Shown: one piece after another, positions 28,216 through 37,526 of the stretch | Layout of the letters: each line of letters starts with the position of its first letter | How positions within the stretch are numbered: position 1 is the first letter of the stretch | Assembly (NCBI GenBank): GCA_023428755.1 | Contig: JAEYWX010000001.1 | Coordinates: forward strand, 248,001-312,000 | DNA: 64,000 bases | Direction: 5' to 3' | From: Bacteroidota bacterium | Lineage (GTDB): Bacteria > Bacteroidota > Bacteroidia > Chitinophagales > Chitinophagaceae | Notes under the pieces: generated by a model | What the model saw: the letters and a program-made list of their open reading frames with translations, nothing else | What the model was told of the DNA's origin: nothing | The model's database searches: none | Position numbers and translations under genes: made by a program

Positions 28216-28511
28216 TTGTTTGGTTGCTTTCGTTAACATTTTTTGTATGAAACGGCTTGATGAATACAAAGAGTTGAAATCCTTTTGCAATACGTATCCG
28301 CAACAGTTACGGCTGTGTATGTGGTTGTCAAGCAATGGTTTGTTCAGGTTGGTTGAGATACACTAAATCGTTACAAGTTAGCCAGCCCCCTACTCTTAAA
28401 CTTCCAAAAAACCACAGCGGAAAATATTACACAACACAGCTATTTGTGCTACATGTTGTTAGTAATCAGGTCGTAAAATCGCTGACTACTTTTATCCCTC
28501 AGGTTGTAAGG
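28216..28511. other. 296-base gap between GH95 and the CE1 array
   Basis: This is the largest gap inside the minus-strand array; the others are 120 bases or less. I found no convincing gene, terminator hairpin or Bacteroidota-type promoter in it. A promoter for the esterase group is plausible from position alone. Confidence 0.5.
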
Positions 28512-30974
28512 TCATTGCATCATCATCGTTACAATTTGTCCTGGCTTTGTAGTGATGTCATACAAAAACGTTTTGCTCAACACAGCAGGGGCAAGGTTTG
28601 CTTTTTCAGAAATAATCGGCTCTTTGATGGTTTCCGTTGCATAAAACGGATTGGCATTTTCGCCAACAGCATTTTTAAATGCCGCCCCATTTGCTGCTTT
28701 CAGTTGATTGGGCACACGCACTCTCAAATTACCTCCCAGGTTTGATTTGATCACTGCCTTCACCAGCTTTCCATTCTTCCATTCCAACCGTACAATTTCA
28801 AACCCGCCTCTTGCACGCAAACCGGTAATGCTTCCGCTACTTTGCCAAACAGTTGGTAATGCAGGAAGCAGGTGAATGGCACCGTCATCACTTTGCATCA
28901 GCATTTCGGTAATGCCCGATGTGCAACCAAAATTTCCATCGATCTGGAAAGGTGCATGTGCATCAAACAGATTGTTGTAAGTACCGCCGCCACCTTCATT
29001 GGTGCCAACCGGTGTGAGTTGATTTTTGATGAGTTGAAACGCATGATCACCATCCAGCATCTTAGCCCACCAGTTTACTTTCCAGCCCATACTCCAGCCT
29101 GTTGAAATATCGCCCCGATGCAGCAGAGTAACTTTTGCTGCATGATGTAATTGGGGTGTGCGGTAAGCCGAGATCTGGTTCGATGGAAACAAACCATAGA
29201 GATGTGAAATGTGCCGGTGCTTATCGTTCGGATCATCAATATCATCAAGCCACTCCTGCAATTGTCCGTGCTGACCAATATGCATTGGCGCCAAACGATC
29301 ACGCATCTTTCGTAGTGTATCAACAAATGCTTTGTCTTTTTTTAAAATTTCTGCAGCACGTATGGTTGAACTGAACACATCAAACACAATTTGATTCGTC
29401 ATGGTTGTGCCTGCATCGAGCGAAGAACCCTGGTGTGCCTTTGGTGCATTTTCCGGCGACATATCCGGATTCATCACCAACCATTTTTTTGTTGGATGTT
29501 CAATTAAAAAATCAACATAAAACAAAGCCGCACCTTTCAACACCGGATAAGCTGTCGCTAAAAATGTTTTATTGCCATTGTATAAATAATGTTCCCACAA
29601 ATGCATACTGAGCCAACCGCCACCATTGGCCCATGCTCCCCAAAATGCACCATCTACTGCACCGGTTGCACGCCAGATGTCGGTGTTGTGATGCGCCATC
29701 CAGCCTCTTGCACCATACATGTCTTTCGCTGTTTGTACACCTGTTACGGATAATTCTTTCACCATCTGCAATAACGGCTCATGCAGTTCCGACAGATTTG
29801 TTTTTTCTGCCGGCCAGTAATTCATTTCAGTGTTGATGTTGATGGTGTACTTGGTGTCCCATGGTGGGCGGACTTTGTTGTTCCAGATGCCTTGCAGATT
29901 GGCCGGTTGTCCACCGGGTTGTGATGAAGAGATCAACAGGTAACGGCCAAACTGGTAATACAAGGCAGCAAACTGCGGATCGTTGGCGTTTGCAAAATTT
30001 TTCAATCGTTCATTTGTTGGTTGCGTTGCTGCATCTGTTGTACCAAGATCGATCTTAACACGATTAAACTGTTTTTGATACGCAGCAATATGCAATGGCC
30101 TGATTTGCTGAAACGATTTTACAACTGCTTTGTTGAGATATGAAGCTGCACGCTCGTTTTCATTTCCGCTTACATCGTTGTAGTTATTGAAACTCGTAGC
30201 AATGGAAATATAAATAGTTACAGAAGTTGCATTTTGAATAGTGATGGATGTGTCAGTTGCAGAAGATGTACCACCTGTTGTTTTAATTTCTGAAATGCCT
30301 TTGTAGCGAAGCATTCCTTTTACACCTTCATGATCAACAGTTGTACCGGCGATCGTCAATTGTTTTCCTGCAACAACTGATCGCTGTGTATTTGGAAGAA
30401 CAGCTTTGTAAAAAGCAGTGAAGGAAATACTGTTGGCTTTACTGGCAGTAAGATGCATCACAATCACACGATCGGGAAAAGAAGCCAGCACTTCTCTAGT
30501 ATAGTTGATGCCGTTAACACTGTAAGTTGTTTTCGCAATTGCTTTTTCAATATCGAGCTCACGGTAATAGTTGCTGTAGTTATCATGTCCTTCAAAACGA
30601 AGATGTAATTCGCCTGCAGGCAAAAACATTTGTCCATGCGATTTTTTGCTGATGATAACTCTGTTGGCCAAACGCTCTGCTTCTTTTTGTTTGCCTTCGA
30701 AGATGAGCTTCCGCATTTCAGCCAATGAATCCAAAGCAAGCGGATTATCATTTCTGTTCGGGCTTCCGCTCCACAAAGTATGTTCGTTCAACTGGATAGC
30801 CTCGGTTGATACATTGCCATAGACCATAGCACCTAACCGACCGTTGCCAATGGGCAATGCATTTTCCCATGTACTGCCGGAAGGACTGTTGTACCATAGT
30901 TTTAACTCCGTTTTGCTTTGTGCAAAACAGGTAACTGATACGATCAAACTAAAAAGAAGTAAACTGTTTTTCAT
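28512..30974 (-). CDS. GH95 alpha-L-fucosidase / alpha-L-galactosidase, secreted
   Basis: About 820 residues. The ATG at 30974 is chosen because it opens a proper signal peptide (ending CFAQ); the longer frame would overlap the CE15 gene. GH95 hallmarks are an N-terminal beta domain (ALPIGNGRLGAMVYG, EHTLWSGSP) and an alpha/alpha barrel with NINTEMNYWPAE, MSPEN and DGNFGCTSG, the segments holding the catalytic Asn, Glu and Asp. GH95 removes alpha-1,2-L-fucose or, in known xylan loci, alpha-L-galactose from complex glucuronoarabinoxylan. In this setting the latter is attractive, but the sequence does not decide. Confidence 0.9.
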   Translation of the reverse strand: MKNSLLLFSLIVSVTCFAQSKTELKLWYNSPSGSTWENALPIGNGRLGAMVYGNVSTEAIQLNEHTLWSGSPNRNDNPLALDSLAEMRKLIFEGKQKEAERLANRVIISKKSHGQMFLPAGELHLRFEGHDNYSNYYRELDIEKAIAKTTYSVNGINYTREVLASFPDRVIVMHLTASKANSISFTAFYKAVLPNTQRSVVAGKQLTIAGTTVDHEGVKGMLRYKGISEIKTTGGTSSATDTSITIQNATSVTIYISIATSFNNYNDVSGNENERAASYLNKAVVKSFQQIRPLHIAAYQKQFNRVKIDLGTTDAATQPTNERLKNFANANDPQFAALYYQFGRYLLISSSQPGGQPANLQGIWNNKVRPPWDTKYTININTEMNYWPAEKTNLSELHEPLLQMVKELSVTGVQTAKDMYGARGWMAHHNTDIWRATGAVDGAFWGAWANGGGWLSMHLWEHYLYNGNKTFLATAYPVLKGAALFYVDFLIEHPTKKWLVMNPDMSPENAPKAHQGSSLDAGTTMTNQIVFDVFSSTIRAAEILKKDKAFVDTLRKMRDRLAPMHIGQHGQLQEWLDDIDDPNDKHRHISHLYGLFPSNQISAYRTPQLHHAAKVTLLHRGDISTGWSMGWKVNWWAKMLDGDHAFQLIKNQLTPVGTNEGGGGTYNNLFDAHAPFQIDGNFGCTSGITEMLMQSDDGAIHLLPALPTVWQSSGSITGLRARGGFEIVRLEWKNGKLVKAVIKSNLGGNLRVRVPNQLKAANGAAFKNAVGENANPFYATETIKEPIISEKANLAPAVLSKTFLYDITTKPGQIVTMMMQ

Positions 30975-30984
30975 TACTGATTTT

Positions 30985-32541
30985 TTATTGGGCCGTTCTT
31001 GTATAAGAAAGCATTCTGTTTGCCCATGGAATGAAGAATTTAAAATTCGGCGCATCGGTATGGCCGCCATCATGCTGCCGCCATGCCAAATGACCATCGA
31101 GCATATCGGTTAACATCGGTGGCATTTTTTCATTCATGTAATCATTGCTCACACCAAGATCTTTCGCACCTAAAAATTTAAATACGCTCCCTGCAGCGAT
31201 CGTTGCCTGGTAACTTCCTTTTTGATCGAGCCAGTTGGCATCGCCTTTTTCAGGAATACCATAACTGATGAATGTAAGGCGTGGTGCACACAATGCAATC
31301 AGTTCATGCGAATCAACCGGAAGATCACAACCTGTTTTTCTTCCGAACGAAGATTCCTCAGCACCATACTTTAAATAGTTTCCTGCCATCCAGTGATAAC
31401 CGCCACCACCGGTTAAATTTTCAACGGCTTCACCAAACACACGACGGTGTAATGTAGCTCCACCTTTTCCTGATGAACCAATTAACCCAATGGCAAAGCG
31501 TTGATCGAATGCCATGGTTACCAATGCAGCTTTACCATAACGTGATACACCTTCAATACCTACTTGCTTTGCATTTACCATTGGTTCGGTTTCAAGATAA
31601 TCTAATGCACGACTGGCGCCCCATCCCCATGCACGCAATGCACCCCATTGATCGGGTTTGCGTGGCTGACCCATATTGGTTAAACCGATGATACCTCTTG
31701 TTAAGCCTGCACCATTATCCGGTTGTATGGTTCCGGGATCGATCGTTACATAACCCCAACCTGCTGCCAATAAACGTTCTTGTGGCGTTAACTCATCCTC
31801 TGCTTTTGCAGGAGCAAAAAAGTTAGGAGCGGGGAGACGAGTGATGGGTTGATATGCGGGATACTTTTCAAAGACTTCTTTCATGGCAGGATCATTCTTG
31901 ATCAGCATCTCTTTAAATGATGCATTGATCTTATCCATATCATCGGGCGATGGTTGTGCTGGTGCTGGTAATACCGGTCGGCCAAACATGATCAACACCG
32001 GAACAGGGCCTTTCACATTGGCAGGAACAACCAATACCATTTTTATATCCACATTGATCAACGGGTAAGCACTGTTGTCGACATGACCAATAATTTCTTT
32101 TACAATGACAGGAATACGGTTCACCACTTCTCTGTCAGTGATCTTAACTGTCCATGTTACTTTCGGAACATTGTTTGGAATACGACCGTATACTTCACGT
32201 TCAAATGCTTCTACTACTTCCGGGCGACGTTGTGTCCACCACTGATCAGCAGTTGTAATTTTTTTGCCGTTATTCAAGATAAGTGCATCGGGCAATTGCG
32301 GACAGGGATTTGCCAATGCCTCATCATAATTTGCTGAATTGGGATCCTGCACATTACCGCTTTTACCGGGGCGTAATTTTTTTATGCCTAATTGCTGCAT
32401 CATATTTGCCTGATCCTGCTGCATCGTAAACATCGTGAGCTTTGGATATTTGCTGCTGTCAATAACATTCACCTGTGCTGTAGCAATAGCATTGCTGGTT
32501 ATTGCAGTGAGCAGAAAGAGTATGATCTTTTTCATGTTCAT
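30985..32541 (-). CDS. CE15 glucuronoyl methylesterase, secreted
   Basis: 518 residues, Sec signal ending ATAQ. The CE15 signature GVSRYGK carries nucleophile S333 (the family usually reads G-C-S-R-x-G-K; here Cys is Val). GGYHWMAGNYLKYG and, near the C-terminus, QHDGGHTD hold further active-site residues including the likely catalytic His. Residues about 190-255 form a Pro-rich insertion before the core. CE15 cleaves esters between 4-O-methyl-glucuronic acid on xylan and lignin alcohols. It follows GH35 by 18 bases and precedes GH95 by 10, so co-transcription is likely. Confidence 0.92.
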   Translation of the reverse strand: MNMKKIILFLLTAITSNAIATAQVNVIDSSKYPKLTMFTMQQDQANMMQQLGIKKLRPGKSGNVQDPNSANYDEALANPCPQLPDALILNNGKKITTADQWWTQRRPEVVEAFEREVYGRIPNNVPKVTWTVKITDREVVNRIPVIVKEIIGHVDNSAYPLINVDIKMVLVVPANVKGPVPVLIMFGRPVLPAPAQPSPDDMDKINASFKEMLIKNDPAMKEVFEKYPAYQPITRLPAPNFFAPAKAEDELTPQERLLAAGWGYVTIDPGTIQPDNGAGLTRGIIGLTNMGQPRKPDQWGALRAWGWGASRALDYLETEPMVNAKQVGIEGVSRYGKAALVTMAFDQRFAIGLIGSSGKGGATLHRRVFGEAVENLTGGGGYHWMAGNYLKYGAEESSFGRKTGCDLPVDSHELIALCAPRLTFISYGIPEKGDANWLDQKGSYQATIAAGSVFKFLGAKDLGVSNDYMNEKMPPMLTDMLDGHLAWRQHDGGHTDAPNFKFFIPWANRMLSYTRTAQ

Positions 32542-32559
32542 TTTTTATTGGTGAAGCAA

Positions 32560-34173
32560 TTAATCGTAATTATAAAGTGTTACTTTTTGTACAGCTATTT
32601 GATTGGTGGGGATATTCACATGCCGACCCTGGTGTGTTTGATCTCCGTTTAAATGACGGATCACCTTCCAACTATTATTTTCAAACACGCCTTCATCTAC
32701 TTTTAATAAGCCCACATGCTGGTTTTTGTTTTTGCTGTTTGAAAATGTAATGACCACTCCGGTTCCTGCAATGTAAAATTCATTTTCACCTGTTTGAATG
32801 ATCATGGCACTTGCATAAGGCCAGTCTTCCGTTCTGTTGCCTGCTGTCCAACTGAGAGTATAATCATGCCTGCAGTTAAACACATAGTTACCCATTGTGA
32901 AACTTGTATCCTTATTTGCTTTTGTAAGCAACACGCCTTTGATCTTACTTTTTCCCTGGTTACTTGTAATAAGTGGCGTTAATGCCTGCAGCATTGCATA
33001 CATGTTTGCTAACGATTCACTATGATTTGATTCAATTGAAAAAGGCGAAAAGCCAATACCTTCATAATTGGCAAATGTGAACAATGCTTTTGCTGCAACG
33101 GTAGCATCAAAAACATGTTCAGGAATAAACAAAGGATCACCCTGTCGTGTGTACAGATCGTTCCAGTATTTAAAATCGGGATTGTAAAAATCAGGACTCA
33201 TAAAATCAATCGCAGTTCCACCGGCTTTCCAGATATCCATTACATGGGGCAGCGGGCCGGCACTTGGGTATTCACCTGGCAGTTTACCCGGACGGTTGAG
33301 CGCTGCATTCACAAACATCGGCAGTGGATGGATCTTTTTTCCTGCAGCGATCAACTTGTTCATAAATGCAGAATAGTAATACGCCATAAATAATTCATCG
33401 GTGTACAATCCATTGCCAAACAATTCCTGCCAGTTTCCTTTTGTTTTATTGCCAGCTTGCTTCCACGCCTGTTGTAATTCGGGTACAAGCTGATCTTTTT
33501 TCTTTTGCAGATAACTGATCACTTCAGCAGGAACATTTTTTTTGAATGCCTCTTCGGCCAATGGATGATAATCTCTGGCAGATGATAACATGCCGATCTC
33601 ATTTTCCGGCTGTATCATGATCACTGTCTGATGAGCGCTGTCGAAGTTTTTAATAAATGTCATCAGTTGTTCAAATGCACGGATGTCTGCATCAAGGACA
33701 TCTTTACTGAACGAACTCAGAATCTCCAGGCTCTTTCCCTTTTCATCTTTTACACGTGGATATTTTTGTTGATTGCGTTTTACCCATGCAGGCGCATGAC
33801 TGCTCATACTGTTTTTCCATACGCCAAACCAGAGGAACACAATTTTGAGATCAATCTTTCTTGCTTCATTAATGAGTGATTCGTAGAGCGAAAAATTGAA
33901 ACGACCTTCTTCTGCTTCGATCAGTTCCCAATAAACAGGCACCAGCACTGTATTTAAATGCATGGCGTTTAATCGAGGCCAGACAGGCTCCATGTTCTGC
34001 ATGGTTGTGGCAGTAGAGTTACCCAGTTCGCCACCAAGTATTAAAAAAGGTTGATCCTTTACGATGAGTTGTGTAACAGTGCCAACTTTTCGCAAATGCG
34101 GCAAACGATTCTGTCCATAAGAAGGAAGAACAGCACAAATGATCAACACGAGTAAAGTCAGTTCTTTTTTCAT
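32560..34173 (-). CDS. GH35 beta-galactosidase-like with DUF5597-type C-terminus, secreted
   Basis: 537 residues, Sec signal ending PSYGQ. The TIM barrel (about 30-380) has acid/base E192 in PENEIG and candidate nucleophile E352 in IPEHVF. The C-terminal region (about 390-535) is a beta-sandwich as in GH35 proteins carrying DUF5597. Removal of terminal beta-galactose from a hemicellulose side chain is the likely role; its pairing with GH95 and CE15 fits a decorated glucuronoarabinoxylan or xyloglucan. About 90 bases lie between it and the GH30 gene. Confidence 0.87.
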   Translation of the reverse strand: MKKELTLLVLIICAVLPSYGQNRLPHLRKVGTVTQLIVKDQPFLILGGELGNSTATTMQNMEPVWPRLNAMHLNTVLVPVYWELIEAEEGRFNFSLYESLINEARKIDLKIVFLWFGVWKNSMSSHAPAWVKRNQQKYPRVKDEKGKSLEILSSFSKDVLDADIRAFEQLMTFIKNFDSAHQTVIMIQPENEIGMLSSARDYHPLAEEAFKKNVPAEVISYLQKKKDQLVPELQQAWKQAGNKTKGNWQELFGNGLYTDELFMAYYYSAFMNKLIAAGKKIHPLPMFVNAALNRPGKLPGEYPSAGPLPHVMDIWKAGGTAIDFMSPDFYNPDFKYWNDLYTRQGDPLFIPEHVFDATVAAKALFTFANYEGIGFSPFSIESNHSESLANMYAMLQALTPLITSNQGKSKIKGVLLTKANKDTSFTMGNYVFNCRHDYTLSWTAGNRTEDWPYASAMIIQTGENEFYIAGTGVVITFSNSKNKNQHVGLLKVDEGVFENNSWKVIRHLNGDQTHQGRHVNIPTNQIAVQKVTLYNYD

Positions 34174-34263
34174 TGCGTTTGTTTACAATAATTATTGTTT
34201 CATCGGTTACTTTGTTTCCATTCTACAGATCGTTCTTCATCACACAAAACAGTAAAAAATTTT

Positions 34264-35517
34264 TTACTGCTCCACAAATGTGGTAACACTGTAAGGCGGC
34301 AGTTTATATGTAAAGCTGTTATTGCTAGCTGTTGTTTTAGTGCCGGGCTCTGCATTTTTTGTTTCTGTCGTCGTATAAGGGATAAATTCGCCTGCGCTTG
34401 CATTCTGAAAAGTAAAGGTCTGTTCTGTTGCAGCGTTGTAACTGTTGATCGCAACAATTACTTTTTTACCGGTACTTGTTTTGTAGGCTGAAATGCGAAC
34501 ATTGGGAACTGTATTGGAGCCTGTGCCAATACGCACCGAGCCCTGTGGAATATATTTTGCAAACTGCGACATCATGAATCCACGTTTGGTAACAAATCCT
34601 TCTTCACCAATGGGACCATAGAAGCGTTTGGCATACCACCAGATATATGCACTGAAGTTGGCAATAGTGAGACAGTTATGTATTTCAACAGCCGTTGCCA
34701 AACTCGCTGTATAATTAAAAACAGTGTCAAGGTGTTCTGTCATCCACACTTCTTTATTCATCGCCTTGGCCATTACATTTTCTGCAATACCACCACCGTA
34801 AATATGTGTACCGATGATGTCAATATTTGCAGCTGCGACATTATCACTTAACAGTGTGTTCATGTAGGTTTGGTTGTAATTCACCAACTCAGGCGCCATC
34901 AATTTTGTACTGGTAACCAAATGCCTGTAATTTTTTAAGAAATCACGCATCTGCGAAGCACTCCATACACAGCTTTCATAATCAGGATCCCAATCGGGCT
35001 CGTTTTGAACTGATACTGCATGCACAGCAGCGCCGTTTGCTGCCATGTAATTCGCAAAATCGTTCAGGTATTTTGCATAGGCTTCGCTGCTGTCAGTTAT
35101 CAATGATCCTCCAATGAGATTGTTGTTCGTTTTAAACCGTGCAGGCGGACTCCACGGTGATGCCAGAATTTTCGCTCCACGTTGAACAGCGCCTTTTGCG
35201 TTTGCCAGTTCAAGTGCACGCCAGGTATCGTCTGCAGCAATGCGAATGCGCAGAATATTCAAACCGACTTGTCCGTTGCCTTTTCCGAACAAACGATCCA
35301 ACTCTTCATTCGTTAAAGGACCATTCGAAGGACGAAACACCGTAGCTGCGCCAAAGCCTTGAATGGTTTGAAAGTTTTCATTGGCATTGATGATGATGGA
35401 AGAACTGATAACCTGTTCTTTTACTTCAGATGTTTTTTTCTTACAGGAAACAACAAATAGGTGAATAGCAGCAAAAGCAATCAACGATGCTTTGCTGAAA
35501 GAAACGTTCTTTTTCAT
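34264..35517 (-). CDS. GH30 endo-xylanase (glucuronoxylanase-like), lipoprotein
   Basis: 417 residues. A lipoprotein signal ends at C25 (VVSC). The GH30 barrel has acid/base E173 (QNEPDW) and nucleophile E261 (MTEHLD); the C-terminal beta domain closes with YSVTTFVEQ. The loop WWYAKRFYGPI retains an Arg-x-Tyr pair which, from memory of subfamily 8 enzymes, contacts the glucuronic acid side chain, so cleavage next to MeGlcA branches is likely. Lipidation suggests attachment to a membrane, plausibly at the cell surface. It would work with GH115, GH67 and CE15 on glucuronoxylan. Confidence 0.9.
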   Translation of the reverse strand: MKKNVSFSKASLIAFAAIHLFVVSCKKKTSEVKEQVISSSIIINANENFQTIQGFGAATVFRPSNGPLTNEELDRLFGKGNGQVGLNILRIRIAADDTWRALELANAKGAVQRGAKILASPWSPPARFKTNNNLIGGSLITDSSEAYAKYLNDFANYMAANGAAVHAVSVQNEPDWDPDYESCVWSASQMRDFLKNYRHLVTSTKLMAPELVNYNQTYMNTLLSDNVAAANIDIIGTHIYGGGIAENVMAKAMNKEVWMTEHLDTVFNYTASLATAVEIHNCLTIANFSAYIWWYAKRFYGPIGEEGFVTKRGFMMSQFAKYIPQGSVRIGTGSNTVPNVRISAYKTSTGKKVIVAINSYNAATEQTFTFQNASAGEFIPYTTTETKNAEPGTKTTASNNSFTYKLPPYSVTTFVEQ

Positions 35518-35551
35518 GCAGTGTAGTTAGTGGTATTGATTGTTTGACTAA

Positions 35552-37489
35552 TTATTTCTCAGTTGTAAAAGGTGATGCTGGCAACCCTTCTTTGTTATAC
35601 AAATTCGGATTCACCGGGTTATCTGCCCATGCATAACGAACATATAGTGGCTCTTTCACTTCATCACTCCATACAATAATCTTATCGCCTTCGATTTTTG
35701 CTTTGGCCCACACAAACTTTTTATCAGCACCTGCAATGGCAAACTCACTCAACTCTTCACCATCGTTTGTGATCAATCCGCTGCCGGTGTGTTGAAAGGA
35801 AAGAACGATCTTATTGCCATTGATTTGTGCTGATTGAAAAAGCGGACCTGAATAAATAATGTTTTCATTGTAAGCAAGTTTGCGTGCTGCCAATGCCAAA
35901 CGGATGCCCACATCTTTTTTATTATCGGGATGAATATCATTCCACTCGCCGAGGTCGATAGCAACTGCCATAGCAGTGTTTGGAACTGTAAGCGTATTTA
36001 ACTGCTGTTGACGTAACACAGCCCAACCACTTTCCGATGGGAGATAGTTGTAATCCATATAACCGGGCAATTGCACATAGAGAAAAGGTAACTCGCCTTG
36101 CTTCCATTTGTTGCGCCAGTCATGAATTTGTGCAGTCTGCAACGCACCATATTCCTGTGGTTTACCTGCATTGCTTTCGCCCTGATACCAGCAAAAACCT
36201 TTGATGGTATAATTGATAACAGGCGCTACCATTGCATTGTACAAAGCCGCCGGTTGATTTTGTGCGTTGATACCGCCACCACCAAAACCTCCTCCTGCAA
36301 ACGGACGATTAACCAAACCAACTTTATACTGCCATGTTCCTTTCAAATCAACTGTATCATTGCCAGCAAAAATGCAATACGGTTTATCCGGTACAAAACC
36401 ACCTTTACCTGCGTTGTTTGTAACTCGAACAACAAAAATATTTTTCCCTGCTTTTAAAACATTCGACGGTACAGGATATCTGCGTTGTGGATATTGATAC
36501 GTTGTGCTACCTACACGCACACCATTGATGTATAATTCATCTGCATCAACAATGCGACCGAGAAAAACTTTCGCAGCTTTACCAATCATTGAAGAAGGAA
36601 TAGTTATTTCTCTTCTGTACCAAACTACTCCATTCAGATCTTTTATACCCTGATCTTCCCAATAGCCGGGAATGTTGATATTACGCCAACCTTTTGGTAC
36701 ATAGTTTACATCAAACCATTTTACGGCATCAGCTAAACCTGCATCAACAGGAGGAGCCATGCGAGGAGTGTTGCCCGGTCTTCTGTTGAAACTGTTGAGG
36801 TAAGCTGTGTCCTTATTTTTTGTGATGCTGGTTTGTAATGCGGCGAAATCTTTCAACCCTTCTTCACTTGTCCATGCTTCAATGGGTGTGCCGCCTACAC
36901 TTGCATTAATAATACCGACAGGTATCTTGTATTTCTCTGAAATGTTTTTTGCAAAGAAGTACGCCACTGCTGAGAAGGGACGGATATCTTCACCCACTGC
37001 TGCCTTCCAGTAACCGCTTGGCAAATTCTGTTGCGGACCTTGCAGACTGGTAAGCGTCGGAATCCAGAACTGACGTATCTGCGGATCGTTTGCTTCAGCT
37101 ATTTCTTTTGCATAAGTTACATCGTGGATGTTGAGCTGATGCACCATGTTACTTTGTCCGCTGCAAAACCAAACATCGCCAAATAATATTTCTTTAATGC
37201 TGATCTTATTACTCGCAGTTATGTCAATGGTATAAGGACCGCCGGCTTTTGTTGCAGGAAGTTTAATACTCCATTTACCTTCTGCATTGCCTTTTGTTTT
37301 GTAGGTTTTGCCATTGAACTTTACGCTTACTTTTTCATTGATTGCACTCCAGCCCCAGATGTTTACAGGTACATCTCTTTGCAGGATCATGCTGTCACGA
37401 ACAATCTGCGGTAATCTTACCTGTGCATGTGAAGTGTGATTCGTTGTAATGACGAAAACAAATACAAAGGCAGTAAACAGTGGCTTCAT
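35552..37489 (-). CDS. Sialate-O-acetylesterase-type acetylxylan esterase with inserted beta-sandwich
   Basis: 645 residues, Sec signal ending SHAQ. An N-terminal beta domain (about 25-100) precedes the SGNH core with nucleophile S113 (SGQSNM). Residues about 240-370 are an inserted GH2-sugar-binding-like jelly roll (WYRREITIP ... ADELYINGVRVG). The core then resumes with FCWYQGESNAG, and the C-terminal Asp/His pair lies in WNDIHPDNK. This is the large SASA type found in xylan and pectin loci of Bacteroidota. Deacetylation of xylan is expected. Confidence 0.88.
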   Translation of the reverse strand: MKPLFTAFVFVFVITTNHTSHAQVRLPQIVRDSMILQRDVPVNIWGWSAINEKVSVKFNGKTYKTKGNAEGKWSIKLPATKAGGPYTIDITASNKISIKEILFGDVWFCSGQSNMVHQLNIHDVTYAKEIAEANDPQIRQFWIPTLTSLQGPQQNLPSGYWKAAVGEDIRPFSAVAYFFAKNISEKYKIPVGIINASVGGTPIEAWTSEEGLKDFAALQTSITKNKDTAYLNSFNRRPGNTPRMAPPVDAGLADAVKWFDVNYVPKGWRNINIPGYWEDQGIKDLNGVVWYRREITIPSSMIGKAAKVFLGRIVDADELYINGVRVGSTTYQYPQRRYPVPSNVLKAGKNIFVVRVTNNAGKGGFVPDKPYCIFAGNDTVDLKGTWQYKVGLVNRPFAGGGFGGGGINAQNQPAALYNAMVAPVINYTIKGFCWYQGESNAGKPQEYGALQTAQIHDWRNKWKQGELPFLYVQLPGYMDYNYLPSESGWAVLRQQQLNTLTVPNTAMAVAIDLGEWNDIHPDNKKDVGIRLALAARKLAYNENIIYSGPLFQSAQINGNKIVLSFQHTGSGLITNDGEELSEFAIAGADKKFVWAKAKIEGDKIIVWSDEVKEPLYVRYAWADNPVNPNLYNKEGLPASPFTTEK

Positions 37490-37526
37490 GATCGGATGTT
37501 TGATTGATTCAGTTTTTTGAGAACGT

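Noticed and set aside
28216..28335. 40-residue N-terminal extension of the first CE1 gene
   Set aside because: The extension has no export-signal character, whereas the Met at 28215 is followed immediately by one.
28335..28745. 136-codon plus-strand frame reaching into the 296-base gap
   Set aside because: More than half is antisense to the GH95 3' end, it has no ribosome binding site or domain, and its composition is unlike neighbouring proteins.
30975..31097. 41-residue N-terminal extension of GH95
   Set aside because: It overlaps the CE15 coding region and places the signal peptide internally; the start at 30974 is better.
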